NCBI RefSeq assembly: GCF_037176765.1
Contig: NC_090021.1
Coordinates: 32,480,229 to 32,544,228 of the forward strand
Reading direction: 5' to 3'
From: Anolis sagrei
Lineage: Eukaryota; Chordata; Lepidosauria; Squamata; Anolidae
Length of the DNA stretch: 64,000 nucleotides
The notes below the pieces were generated by a model. It did not search any database. It saw nothing but the letters and a program-made list of their open reading frames with translations, and was not told the origin of the DNA. Shown here piece by piece: positions 1-10,139 of this stretch; position 1 is the stretch's first letter; the number at the start of each line of letters is the position of its first letter. The translations under genes were made by a program, and so were the position numbers.

Positions 1-303
1 TCCTCCTTTCCTTTAGGAAAAAACTGAAATCATGGTTTTTGAACCAGGCTTTTGGCTAGCAGGCACAACGGCACTTTGGACATTGAACTGGACCATATGA
101 TGATTGTTATGATAATGGAAACGGCTTTACAACTGTATCATTAATGTTATTGTTTTAATCTATTTTGTATTTATGCTTTTATATTGTTGTTATAGTGTGA
201 TATTGCGGCATCAAATTGTTGCCAGTGTTAGCCACTTTGAGTCCTCCCTCGGGGGTTGGGAAGGGTGAGGCAGAAATGCTGTAAATAAATATAAATAAAT
301 AAA
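1..303 (+). mobile_element. L2/CR1-like LINE 3' end
   Basis: Begins with the end of a LINE reading frame (KLKSWFLNQAFG then stop), followed by a 3' UTR with the phrase gccactttgagtcctccc and a tail of taaataaata repeats. This is the usual 3' end of this lizard LINE group. Cut by the window edge. Confidence 0.6.
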
Positions 304-475
304 TCTGCATTTCAGAATGAATGCAGTTTGACACCACTTGGAATCATAGCATCTGTTGGTATTTCTGTGGATTCTTCATCTGAATACTAACCAGGAATGA
401 CTAGTAGTTTAGCTATTGGGGAGAGGAAAGACAAATAAAATAAAAGGTTTAATGAAATTCTTACAAAATACTAGA

Positions 476-560
476 TCCCATCTGTTGAAAGCTAAGCAGA
501 ATCAATCCTGGTGAGTACTCAGATGGGAACCCAACAATGACTCACCCTAAGAAGATTCCT
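476..560 (+). mobile_element. 5S-rRNA-derived SINE fragment
   Basis: The sequence gaaagctaagcag...tggtgagtactcagatggg is a diverged copy of the 5S rRNA internal region (GAAGCTAAGCAGGG, TTAGTACTTGGATGGG). Confidence 0.55.
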
Positions 561-694
561 TAGAAATAGAAACATTTATGAGCCATGATGGCTTATTCTG
601 TCATAATGCATGAGTCAATCTTTCAGATGCGACAAGATGACATTTGTGCCTGAAACTGAATGCTAATATTTCTGGAAGGCAGGGCAAGAGTCAC

Positions 695-799
695 CTCATG
701 GAGTTTGTCTGCTTTCTGTGTTTGTTTCTTTCGGCTTCTCTGTGCAGCCACTCTGTTCTTCTCTCTCCTCCTTACTTTTCTTTCATCATCTTCCTGACC
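695..799 (-). CDS. BATF3: BATF3 exon 2 (bZIP basic region)
   Basis: A 105-nt phase-0 exon. The acceptor follows a T-rich tract ending GGTCAG, and the donor is GAG|GTGACT. A second AG six bases into the exon could serve as an alternative acceptor (GGTCAG repeated), which would drop two residues. The first one gives the same spacing as human between exon 1 and the basic region. Confidence 0.95.
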
Positions 800-2340
800 C
801 TGACCAAAAAAAATGAAAAATCAGGAGACTTTCAGTTAGTTAGTTAGTTAGTATTGTTAGTTACATATTTATTTATTTACAGTATTTATACATCACCCTT
901 CTCACCCCAAAGGGGACTCAGAGCGGCTTACAGAACACACAAACGGCACACATTCAATGCCTATTATACAATTAGCAAGGACAGACAACACAAACAGAGA
1001 TAAAGGCGGCTTTTCCCATCTTATTGCCAACATCTTGGAGGCTGTGCTCAACCCCAACCACAGGATGCGGGGAGTGCTGTCGCTCCATCTTCCATGCTGA
1101 GGAGCTTTCCTCTGATCGATGTCCTTTAAGGCCATCTTTGTTTCCTCCCCGCTAAATGCAGTACCTATTTATCTACTTGAATTTCTGTTTTCAACCTGCT
1201 AGGTGGGCAGGAGAGCTGGGGTTCACCCTGACTTGGGCCCGAACTGCTGACCTTTCGATCGGCACAATTTTTCTGCAGCACAGTGGTTTAGACTGCTGTG
1301 CTAAGTTCGGACCCTACTTTCCGCCCCCACCTGATTCTTGTGATCCCTTATCATTCAGAAAATGGTAAAACGTTAGCAATGTTAGATGCATCGACACTGA
1401 ACAGGATGAAGGTGACATGTACTTACGTTCCCATTATACCCATCAGGAAAATAAAGTACAGAAAGTCCTGACTGGACCACACTCAATTTTGATATACATT
1501 TTAGCCTGGTTTGACAAGAATGTGGTTTGAAAAAGGTTTTGAGAATGACTGGAATACAATTTTCAAATCCTTTCCCCTACAACTATGGCCCCTTCCACGC
1601 AGCTGAATAAAATTCCACATTATCTGTTTTGAACTGGAATATATGACAGTGTGGACTCAAATAATCCAGTTCAAAGCAGATATTATGGGCTTTTCTGCCT
1701 TGATATTCTGGGATAAAGGGCTGTTGGAAGGGACCTCAGTTTTTGGAGAGAAACGGGAACAAAATTTAAAATTGTATCAAATTAGCTGAAAGTCACACTG
1801 AACCCAGGTAAACTCATACCAATGGCATGAAAACTCAAGTAGATTTGAGAGGAGCAAAAAGAAAACTCTTGATGTGGTTTTAATGAAATCACAGATCTTT
1901 TATTTACAAAGGGTTTGAAGATATGCATGCTTAAATCTACTAAAGCAGACACAGGCAAACTTTAGCCTTCCAGGTGTTTTGGACTTCGACTCCCACAATT
2001 CCTAACAGTCACTCATTTTGGAAGCTAGACAGATTCAGCCCTGGCTAGTATTTGGATGGGAGGCCACCAATAAACATCAAGTGAGGTAGGCTATATTTGA
2101 GAGGATGCAACTGACAAAAACACCTCTGAGTACAGTAGTTCAAAAATATCATTGGGATTGCATTGATGGGTTATTTTTCTATCACTAAGAAATAACAGGA
2201 ATGAATGACTTTAAAAAATAGTAACTTAAAAAATAGTAATGGTAAATAAAGTAGAAGGAAAGAAGGAAAAGGCAGAAACTTCAAAGAAGATGGCCTGGAA
2301 GTCACAGAAACTGGATTTTATCTCACACCATTTTGATTCT

Positions 2341-2376
<36 letters not shown>

Positions 2377-5300
2377 TCTCCTTCCTTTTTGTCTTTGCGT
2401 TTCTTTTTCTTGTTCCTTCTTGCTCTATTTCTTTCTTCCTTTCTATCTTTTCTATCCCCCACTTTATTTTTCACTTCACGTTTTTTTCTTTTTTTCTTTT
2501 TTTTAGATATGTATGCAAAATTTCAATAAGTAATATTTTTTAAAAATAGTAACTTTCCAAATTCTAACCAAAGGCTGCTGGCCCAGGTATCCTATAGCCT
2601 ACTAGTGGCTGACCACATGTCCACAAGAAGCCTACAAGCAAGGCACGTGAGCAATAATAGTCTGTTGTCTTCAAAAACGGGCAAAGTGCCTTTCAGATTC
2701 GGAGTTACTAATATCTTTTAAGTCTTAGGGCCCTTCCACACAGCCATATAATCCAGAATATCAAGGCAGAAAAATCCTACAATATCTGCTTTGAACTGGA
2801 TTATCTGAGTCCACTCTGCCATATATTCCAGTTCAAAGCAGATAATGTGGGAATTTATTCAGCGGTGTGGAAGGGACCTTAAGATTTCAGCTATCAGTGT
2901 AGAATCAAAGCATTTGAACAGCCATGGCTCAGTGCAATGGAACTGTGGGATTTGTAGTTTGGGGAGGCACCAGCACTCTTTGGTAGGAAAGGCTAAAAAC
3001 ATTTAAAGGCTGCAACTTTCACAGTTCCAAAGAAGTGAGCCATGGCGATACAAGTGATGACAAACTGCATTAATTTGGAAGTATAGATGCACCCCTCGTT
3101 AGCCATAATTACTTCCTGCAGCAGTAGCCAGGTCAAAAAATGAAAAAGACTGGATGAAGAAATATTTCCTTATGTCTGAAGAACTGAGAGGAGTTACTTT
3201 TTGGCTCCAGAACTGAAGTAGCCATTTGTAAATTGGTTTCATTAGACAGCCCTGAATACTAGTACTAATAAGATGAGAGAAGAAAAACCTTAACATAGTT
3301 TTCTACAACAGTATCATGTGGATTTACACATGGACTCAATCAAGTCTCCTTCTAAGGAGGTTATTAAACAGAGGCTGGATGGCCATCTGTCAGGAGTGTT
3401 TTGATTGTGTTTTCCTGCATGGCACAATGGGGTTGGACTGGATGATGCTTGGGGTAGCTTTTACCTCTATGATTCTATAAGCCACGGAGGCCCTCTTTCT
3501 ACAAGACCTATGCAGGGTGGCTAAGGTCAGCATTTCTCAACCTGGGTTCGGGACCCTTATGGGGGTCATGAGGGGCTGTAAGAGGGGTCACCAAAGACCA
3601 TCATAAAACACAGTGTTTCCTGTTGGTCATGGGGGTTCTGTGTGGGAAGTTTGCTTATATTCCATTGTTGGTGGGGCTCAGAATGCTCTTTGATAGTGGG
3701 TGAACTATAAATCCCAGCAACTACAACACCCAAATGCCAAGGTCTATTTCCCCCAAATTCCACCAGTGTTCAGATTTTGGCATATTGAGTATTTGTGCCA
3801 AGTTTGGTCCAGATCCATTATTGTTTGAGTCCACAGAGGTAGGTGAACTACAACTCCCAAACTCAAGGTCAATGCTCACAAAACCAAACCAGTATTTTCT
3901 GTTGGTCATGGGAGTTCTGCCAAATTAGGTGCAATTCCATTGTTGGTGGAGTTCAGAATACTCTTTGATTGTAGGTTAACTATAAATCCCAGCAACTACA
4001 ACTCCCAAATGACAAAATCAACCCAACCCCACCAGTATTCAAATTTGGGTGTATTGGGTATTTGTGCCAAATTTTGTCCAGTTAATGAAAGTATATTCTG
4101 CATGTCAGACATTTACATTACAATTCATAACAGTAGCAAAATTACAGTTATGGAGTAGCAACAAAAATAATTTTATGGTTGGAGGTCACCACAACATGAG
4201 GAACTGTATTAAGGGATCACAGAATTAGGAAGGTTGAAAACCACTGGCTAAGGTCAAGACCATTTATCAGGTCAACATAAGTTAAAGTCAACTTGAGGAC
4301 AGGTAACAGCTACAACAAACCATATCCCCTAAGATAGGCTGGAGCAGTTTGCTCTTACCTGAGGCTGGATGTACACTGCCATATAATCCAGATCATCTAC
4401 GTTGAATTGCAGTATAAGAGTCAACACTTAGACACTTCAAAGCAGATAATCTGGATTCAGAAACTGGATTATATGGCAGTGTAGACAGGATCTGAGCCTA
4501 TAAGGAAGGGTAAGATTCTGTCCACTCCTGTCATCTCCTCTTTATCTTAACACAGGGCAAACTACTTTTGCACGTTGAATTCCATTTGCAGTAATGAAAG
4601 TAAACTAAGGAGAAAGGGGGGAAAGTAGAAGGAGAAAGTGGAACATTGTGAAACCAGCTGAGAAAGTGGAACAACCGAGAATTAAGCAAGACTTCCCTGC
4701 TGAATTGGGACAATTAGAGGATATGTATCTTATGGCAGGGAATCCCACAACTTTTACCAAACTGTCCCGCTGTATACCTTCAGCAGATGAACCCACTGGG
4801 GTTTGATAATATGAGACAGAGAAGCAAAAGGTCTCCAAGACCCCTTTTTTCCACCCCAGGTACCATTTCACATTCCTTTTGTTCTGTATCAGACAAGGAA
4901 ACCAACCTTAGGTTCATGTGCACAAGGCATGGGCAAACTTTGGCCCTCCAGGTGTTTTGGACTTCAACTCCCACCCTTCCTAACAGCCTCAGGTCCCTTC
5001 CTTTTCCCCCTCAGCTGCTTAAGCTGTAAAGCTACTCAATGCTAACCAAGCTCACTAATTGCGACATTCACACTTTGTTCAACAGACAAGGGTTCTTTCT
5101 CCCACCCTGGACATTTCAGACACACACACACCACTTGTGTCATTTCCAAGAGACCTCTGAAGATGCTGGCAACAGATGCAGGTGAAAACTCAAGAGGGAA
5201 AGCTATTGGAACATGGCCATACAGCCCGAAAAACTAACAGCAACTCAACTTGATATTAAACAGCGATTTGACAGTTCTGCCTTGGAAATGGTGTAGTCTC

Positions 5301-7314
5301 CTTCTCTGGAAGTTTTTCAGCAGAGGCTGGATGGCCATCTGTCAGGAGTGCTTTGATTATATTTTCTTGCATGGCAGAATGGGGTCGAATTGAATGGCAC
5401 TTGGGATCTAGCTTTGTGATTCTATTATTCTGTCATTATTTTGGTCTCTCACTCCCCCCCCCCCCCCCCCCGTTCTTTCCTCCTGTGTCTTCCTTTCCAC
5501 CCCCAGGGTACCTTCCCATTGTAAAATGAATGCAGTTTGGCCCCACTTTGAACTGCCATGGCTCAATGCAATGGCATACTGAGATGTGCAATGGCTCCCA
5601 AAGTGCCCCATTTAAAGTGGAATCAGGTGTCAAACAGGGAGTGCAGCATATTTCCGAATGAAGCAGAGAGTGTTTGAGGATTGGGACACCTGTAGGGAGA
5701 CCAAGGTGCTTGTTTATAAAGCTATTGTCCTCCCAACCCTGCTATATGCCTGCGAAACGTGGACTATCTACAGATGTCACATGCAACTCCTAGAACAATT
5801 CCATCAGTGTTGCCTCTGGAAAATCCTGCAAATCTTTTGGGAAGACAGACGGACAAATGTCAGTGTGTTGGAAGAAGCAAAGTCCACCAGCATTGAAGCG
5901 ATGGTCCTCCACCATCAACTCCGCTGGACTGGCCACGTTGTTCAAATGCCCGATCATTGTCTCCCAAAGTAGTTGCTCTACTCCGAACTCAAGAATGGAA
6001 AACAAAATGTTGGAGGACAGGAAAAGAGATTTAAAGATGGGCTCAAACTGTAGCATAGACACCGAAAACTGGGAAACCTTGGCCCTTGAGTGCTGTAGAT
6101 GGAGGTCAGCTGTGACCAGCAGTGCTGTAGAATTTGAAGAGGCATGAATGGAGGGTGAAAGGAAGAAACATGCCAAGATGAAGGCACGTCAAGCCAACCC
6201 TAACCAGGACCGCCTTCCATCTGGAAACTGATTTCCTTGCTGCAGGAGAACATGCAGATCAAGAATAGGACTCCACAGCCATCTGTGGACCTGCCACCAA
6301 GACACCACATCTGAAAAACAAGCACTAGGACTGAGATGCAACTGGTGCATTGGGACTGTGACGCAGCTGGCTAGGAGTTATCTGCATTAAGGTGACTACT
6401 GACCAAAAGGTCATGAGTTCGAAGCCAGCCTGGGTCAGAGTGAGCTTCCGACCAATTTGTGTGGCTTGCTGTCGACCTTTGCACCCCGAAAGACAGTTGC
6501 ATCTGTCAAGTAGGAAATTTAGGTACCGCTTATGCGGGGAGGCTAATTTACGACACCATAAAAATCTCCAGCAAGCATACAAAGAATGAGGAAGTACTTC
6601 ATCAGTGTCACAAATGGACGGTGAAGCGACAGCTCCCCTGGTGGCCAGAATACCCTCATGAAAAAGCCGGAATGTTAAATTGCCTCTGTGTCTGTCTATA
6701 TATGTTGTGTGCCTGTGGCATTGAATGGAGTCAGAATGGATTAATTCTACAATATAGACCAGGCATGGGCAAACTTGGGTCTTCCAGGTGTTTTGGACTT
6801 CGAGTCCCACCATTCCTAACAGCCTCAGGCCCTTTCCTTTCCCCCCACAGCCGCTTAAGCGGCTGTGGGGGGAAAGGAAGGGGCCTGAGGCTGTAAGGAA
6901 CGGTGGGAGTCGAAGTCCAAAACACCTGGAAGGTCCAAGTTTGCTCATACCTGGTCTACACTGTGGAATGAATGCAGTTTGACAGTACTTTTAACTGCAG
7001 TGGCTCAAGGCTAAGGCTTCCTGGGAGCTCTAGTTTGACATGGCTTTTCAGAGAAGCCCCAAAGTCCTGCTGGGGACTCTCCACAAGCCCAGAGATGCCC
7101 CATCCCTGAGCCCTGGCACTTCAAGGGGGGCCAAGCTGCATGTCTTCCAAGGTGGAGAGATGCTGCGCCCTCGGAGTCTCCAGAGCAGCAGAGAGGAGGA
7201 AGCCGAGCTGGTTGCCCTCCCTTCCCTCCTTCCCTCGGCCCTTCCCCGCCTTACCTGTGAAGCCCCTTCGGAAGAGGAGCTCCTTTGCAAAGCCAGCGGG
7301 CCCTGGTGGGACAT
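695..7314 (-). CDS. BATF3: BATF3 bZIP transcription factor, exons 1-2 (partial; 3' end outside window)
   Basis: BATF-family AP-1 factor that pairs with JUN proteins in the nucleus; in mammals it is needed for cDC1 dendritic cells (family knowledge). Seen here: exon 1 (7255-7314) codes for 20 residues starting MSHQGPLALQRS. A 6.45 kb intron follows, then exon 2 (695-799) with 35 codons holding the whole basic region, KVRRREKNRVAAQRSRKK followed by QTQKADKLHE. That region matches mammalian BATF3 as I recall it, with the DNA-contact pattern NxxAAxxR. Both splice junctions are in phase 0, the exon 1 donor is a strong CAG|GTAAGG, and the start codon has A at -3. The leucine zipper exon was not found in 1-690 and must lie beyond the left edge. 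The exon 1 assignment rests on frame, donor and a loose match to the human N-terminus; exon 2 is unambiguous. Confidence 0.92.
850..1310 (-). mobile_element. tRNA-derived SINE with LINE-type tail
   Basis: The left end is the tail (atttatttacagtatttatac, ttctcaccccaaagggga). The right end, read on the minus strand, has a tRNA-like head with a B-box-like GGTCAGCAGTTCGGGCC. Related copies lie at 6320-6725, 15525-15960, 40590-41060 and 52095-52585. Confidence 0.6.
1586..1738. mobile_element. Palindromic MITE (ccttccac family)
   Basis: Ends ggccccttccacgc and gttggaagggacc are inverted. Inner arms catch aactggaatatatgacag and ccagttcaaagcagat. Same family as 2728-2878. Confidence 0.6.
1943..2012 (+). 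mobile_element. Fragment of gcaaacttt...ggtgttttgg MITE
   Basis: Shares ccaggtgttttggacttc and cccacaattcctaacag with copies at 4930-5000, 6755-6958 and 34025-34442. Confidence 0.5.
2022..2150 (+). mobile_element. 5S-rRNA-derived SINE
   Basis: Has ggaagctagacagattcagc and gtatttggatgggaggcc, a diverged 5S rRNA region, followed by the body seen inverted at 10140-10310 (ggctatatttgagagg). Confidence 0.6.
2341..2376. repeat. (CT)n(AT)n compound microsatellite
   Basis: A run of tc dinucleotides passes directly into a run of ta. A similar compound repeat is at 12197-12230. Confidence 0.9.
2728..2878. mobile_element. Palindromic MITE, PIF/Harbinger-like
   Basis: 151 bp. Terminal inverted repeats gggcccttccacac and gtgtggaagggacc are flanked by TTA at 2725-2727 and 2879-2881. 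A TTA target duplication is the hallmark of Harbinger elements. Internal arms are also inverted. Confidence 0.6.
2895..2995 (+). mobile_element. Dispersed MITE fragment (gtagaat...tttgtagtttgg family)
   Basis: Shares gccatggctcagtgcaatgg and gaggcaccagcactctttgg with copies at 5520-5600, 6958-7038 and 9437-9545. Superfamily unknown. Confidence 0.45.
3330..3478 (+). mobile_element. CR1 LINE 3' end
   Basis: Contains ggctggatggccatctgtca, ggggttggactggatgatg and the terminal cctctatgattctata, diagnostic of CR1 3' UTRs. 5'-truncated. Confidence 0.85.
3528..4246 (-). mobile_element. SPIN-like non-autonomous hAT transposon
   Basis: 719 bp with ends CAGCATTTCTCAACCT and, on the minus strand, CAGTGGTTTTCAACCTTCC, flanked by the perfect 8-bp duplication GCTAAGGT (3520-3527, 4247-4254). 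Both terminal regions follow the SPIN element consensus as I remember it (acagttcctcatgttgtggt read on the minus strand, gggtcaccaaagacc on the plus). The middle 465 bp is a separate module also found at 50381-50765. Confidence 0.8.
4368..4500. mobile_element. Palindromic MITE, variant of the ccatataatccag family
   Basis: Inverted ends ggatgtacactgccatataa and ttatatggcagtgtagacag, with inner arms. Related to 2728-2878. Confidence 0.55.
4930..5000 (+). mobile_element. Fragment of ggtgttttgg MITE
   Basis: Contains gggcaaactttggccctcca and tgttttggacttcaactccc. Confidence 0.5.
5045..5245 (+). mobile_element. Lizard dispersed repeat, atgcag...catggccatacagcc family
   Basis: Shares gacaagggttctttctccca, acagatgcaggtgaaaac and ggccatacagcccgaaaa with a longer copy at 20738-21255 and shorter ones at 14735, 31755, 34305, 47636 and 62434. 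Class unknown; some copies are fold-back. Confidence 0.5.
5275..5435 (+). mobile_element. CR1 LINE 3' end
   Basis: Has gaggctggatggccatctgt and gcatggcagaatggggtc and ends in tgattctattattctg. Confidence 0.85.
5454..5471 (+). repeat. Poly-C run of about 18
   Basis: An uninterrupted run of C directly after the CR1 fragment; the length is likely to be unstable and hard to sequence. Confidence 0.9.
5650..6310 (+). mobile_element. Non-LTR retrotransposon RT C-terminal fragment
   Basis: Translates as VLPTLLYACETWTIYRCHMQ, then LRWTGHVVQMPDHCLP, then after a frame break a W..LALEC..WRSAVTS block. This is the region after the reverse-transcriptase palm in many vertebrate LINEs. It is disrupted by stops and frame changes, so dead. 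A related copy is at 60090-60480. Confidence 0.7.
6320..6725 (+). mobile_element. tRNA-derived SINE, plus strand
   Basis: tRNA-like head with box-B-like ggtcatgagttcgaagcc, then a body with gcacccc, ggtaccgcttatgcgggga and a tail tgtgcctgtggcattgaatg. The inverse copy is at 52095-52585. Confidence 0.65.
6755..6958. repeat. ~204-bp near-perfect palindrome (fold-back MITE)
   Basis: Two arms of about 100 bp read as reverse complements with few mismatches and essentially no spacer, centred on gccgcttaagcggc at 6850-6863. The arms are the ggtgttttgg MITE. It lies in BATF3 intron 1, about 300 bp past the exon 1 donor. Confidence 0.9.
6958..7038 (+). mobile_element. Dispersed MITE fragment (gaatgaatgcagtttgaca family)
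   Basis: Contains ggaatgaatgcagtttgaca and ctgggagctctagtttga, as in 9437-9545. Confidence 0.45.
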
Positions 7315-7800
7315 CCTGGGCGGAGAGCCTCGAATTGGGTCCCGAAAGAAACGGAGCGCGCAAAGCGTGCGCCTTGAAGGAGGAGGAGGTTTGTCTGTGT
7401 CTGCTGCGGCGTCTGAACTCGGAAACCCCGGGCAGGCGCGTCCCGGCAGCCGGTTCCGCCCGGTTTCACAGAAGCCCCGCCGGATTATCCCTCGGGCTCC
7501 CCTTCGGCGCCGGAGACAACGCAGGAAAAGCCCTGCCGAAGAGAGCCGGAAAGCGCCGCCTCCGCCGCCTCTCCTCCCTGGATGGAAATCACGTGGCGGG
7601 CTTTGAAACCTCGGGAGGGAACTTGGGGAGTTTGCACCTCCGTCTACACGGGAGCGGCACCGCGCGGACTGCCCTGGCTCAAGGAGTGGGACTGCACTCC
7701 CAAGGAGTCCGAGCAGTTCGAGCTCCAGTCATTCTCTACCCAGGGGAGAAGAGGCAGGCCAAGGTGCCCTGTGGCTAAGGCTTGGCACAGGACTGGTGGG
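7040..7800 (-). promoter_or_regulatory. BATF3: CpG-rich block around BATF3 exon 1 (likely promoter and 5' UTR)
   Basis: This stretch is rich in G, C and CpG, against an AT-rich background. It contains BATF3 exon 1 and the sequence just upstream of it. A palindromic E-box CACGTG lies at 7590-7595. No TATA box was seen, as is usual for CpG-island promoters. The long open frames on both strands here are what GC-rich DNA gives by chance. The exact start of transcription cannot be placed from sequence. Confidence 0.65.
7255..7314 (-). CDS. BATF3: BATF3 exon 1 (first coding exon)
   Basis: Twenty codons from an ATG in good context (CCCAGGATGT) to a consensus donor CACAG|GTAAGG. It lies inside a CpG-rich block. 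The other two frames across the same donor also stay open for a while, but only this frame joins in phase to the bZIP exon and resembles the known MS-QG start of BATF3. Confidence 0.8.
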
Positions 7801-7949
7801 TCTGCTCCGTTTCCCCGGGAGATCCTTCTGGAAATGCACTCTTGTCCTTTCTTTTTAAACCAGGTTTGGGCAAAGTGTGGGCACTGGGCAGGATGTGGTC
7901 CCCCGGGTGGTTTTGACCGCTTTCAGTCTCTCGGGCTGGCAAAGGGAAG

Positions 7950-9275
7950 CAAGGTGGAAGGGAAGGAAGGTAGGAGAGAGAGAAGGAAGGAAGGAAGGAG
8001 GAAAAGAAGGAAAGAAAGAAAGAAGGAGGGAGGGGAGGAAAGAAAAAGAAAGAAAGAAAGAAAGAGAAAAGGAAGGAAAGAAAGAAGGAGAGAGGGGAGG
8101 AGGGAAAGAAAGAAGGAAGGAGGGAGGGAGGGGAAGAAAGAAAGAAAGAAAGAAAGAGAAAAGGAAGGAAAAAAAGAAAGAAGGAGAGAGGGGAGGAGAG
8201 AAAGAAAGAAGAAAGGAAGGAAGGAGGGAAAGAAGGACAGAAAGGAGGAAGAAACAAACGAACAAAGGAAAGAAGGAAGGAAAGGAAGAAGGAACGAAAG
8301 AAAGAGGGAAAGAAGGAAGGAATAAAAGAAAGAAGGAAGGAGGGAAGGAAAGTAGGAAGGAGGGAAGGAAGGAATGAACAAATGAAGGCAAGAAAGAAGG
8401 AAGGAAAGAAGGACAGAGGGGAGGAAGAAACAAACGAACAAAGGAAAGAAGGAGGGAAGGAAGGAAAGGAAGAAGGAGGGAAGGAAGGAAGCAACAAAAG
8501 AAAGAAGGAAGGAGGGAAGGAAGGAAAGTAGGAGGGAGGGAAGGAATGAACAAACAAAGGCAGGAAAGAAAGAAGGAAGGAAAGAAAGAAAGAGGGAGGG
8601 AAGAAACGAACAAACAAAGGAAGGAAAGAAGGAGGGAGGGAAGGAAGGAACAAAAGAAAGAAGGTAGAAGGGAAGGAAGGAAATAAGTAGGAGGGAGGGA
8701 AGGAATGAACAAACAAAGGCAAGAAAGAAGAAAGGAAAGAAAAAAGGAAAGAAAGGATGGAGGGGAGGAAGAAACGAACGAAGGAAAGAAAGAAAGAAAG
8801 GGAGGGAGGGAAGCAAGAAAGGAAAAAAGAAGGAAGGAATGAAAGAAGAAGGCAAGAAAGAAGGATGGGAAGAAGGCAGTAGGTGTGGAAGGAACAAACA
8901 AAGGAAGGAAAGAAAGAAGGAGGGAGAGAAAGAAAGAAGGAGGGAAGGAATAAACAAATGAAGGCAAGAAAGAAGGAAGGAAAGAAAGAAAGAAAGAAGG
9001 AGAGAAAGAAAGAAGGAGAGAGGGGATGAGAGAATGAAAGAAGGAATGAAGGAAAGAAAGAAAAAGGGAGGGAAAGAATGAATGAATGAACAAAGGAAAG
9101 GAAGAAAGGAAGTAAGGAAAAAAGGAGGAAGGAAAGAAAGAGGGAGGAAGGGAATGCAGGACAGAATGAGAGAGGGAAGTAAAGAAAGAAAGAAGGAGGG
9201 AAGAAAAGAAGGAAAAGAAGGAAGGGAGAGAAGATAAGGAAAGAGGGAGGGGAGGGAGAAAGAAAAGAATGGAAG
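7950..9275 (+). repeat. 1.3 kb polypurine GGAA/GAAA microsatellite tract
   Basis: Almost uninterrupted A/G on the plus strand, built from ggaa, gaaa and gagg units with higher-order repeats broken by short aacaaacgaac blocks. The long Phe/Pro/Ser-rich frames on the minus strand and Lys/Glu/Arg-rich frames on the plus strand are products of this repeat, not genes. It lies just upstream of the BATF3 CpG block. Confidence 0.97.
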
Positions 9276-9436
9276 GGAGATTGATTAATTTCCTGGAAGT
9301 CTCCAGAAGTGGAATTTCACCTCTAAATTAGACTGCCACCCAGCATGCTTAGCATCAAAAAAGTGTTCAAAATGAAGTTTTTTAAAAAATAGAATAATTG
9401 AATTGGAAGAGATCCCAAGAGCCAACCAGTCCAATA

Positions 9437-9545
9437 CTGGACTGTAGAATGAATGCAGCTTTACTATCCATGTTTCAATGCAATGGAATTTTGGGAGCCG
9501 GAGATTGGTGAGGCATCAGCTCTCTTTGATAGAGAAGGGAATAGA
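9437..9545 (+). mobile_element. Dispersed MITE fragment (gtagaatgaatgcag family)
   Basis: Shares gtagaatgaatgcagctt and tggtgaggcatcagctctct with copies at 2895 and 6958. Confidence 0.45.
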
Positions 9546-10139
9546 TCAGATCTTTTCATGCTTTGCATGTGGGTGACACACTTTTTAGACATGTCGCTTG
9601 TGGGTCTCTTCCAACACTAGCAAAATATAGACTGCCCAGGAGTCCAGCAGGGTATCCTTCTCTAGAGCTTTTGGAACCGAGACTGGATCGCTCTCTTACA
9701 TACCTTGCAAAGCTGTCATTTTCCCCCCTTTTCAGGGCGCTTTAACACTCATTGTGGCCTTCCATCCTTCATCCCAGGAGGACCATTTCATCCTAAAGCT
9801 CATGAAAGATTGCACAAGAAGCTAGACAACCAATGCTAAGGAGACCCTCCTTGTTCTTCTGTTTGTCAGAACGTGTTGTTTCCCATGAGCGAGTGGAGTG
9901 GTGCATTGTAGGAAGTGAGAGAGAAAGCTTTGACACAAACCCTGGCCAAAAATACATTGGCACTGTCACTGTGGTCTGTGGTGGGGGGCACCGTGGACCA
10001 AACCAGAAGGGACAGGATTTGAATCAGAGGAAAAAAAATCTGGTAAAAAGGAGTGCTTTCTAGGTGGCAGTCGTGGTCGTCCTTTCTTGCTTGTATTCCT
10101 GGACTTTTGTGTGGTGCGGTGGGTGTTTCCAGGCCTGGA
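9546..10139. other. Intergenic, no feature recognised
   Basis: No exon, repeat family or RNA gene was recognised. The short open frames have no familiar motif. Confidence 0.4.

Noticed and set aside
1-690. Search for the BATF3 leucine-zipper exon
   Set aside because: No minus-strand match to the zipper sequence in the space left. The exon is presumed to lie beyond the window.
6325-6948. 207-codon minus-strand frame
   Set aside because: It spans a SINE and a palindromic MITE; the apparent protein is repeat translation.
7040-7778. Plus-strand open frames of 188 and 212 codons in the CpG block
   Set aside because: GC-rich DNA has few stops. There is no known motif, and the minus-strand BATF3 exon explains the block.
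7582-9093. Long open frames (up to 412 codons) rich in Phe/Pro/Ser/Leu on the minus strand and Lys/Glu/Arg on the plus strand
   Set aside because: They are translations of the GGAA/GAAA tract, which rarely contains stop codons. There is no domain and no splice context.
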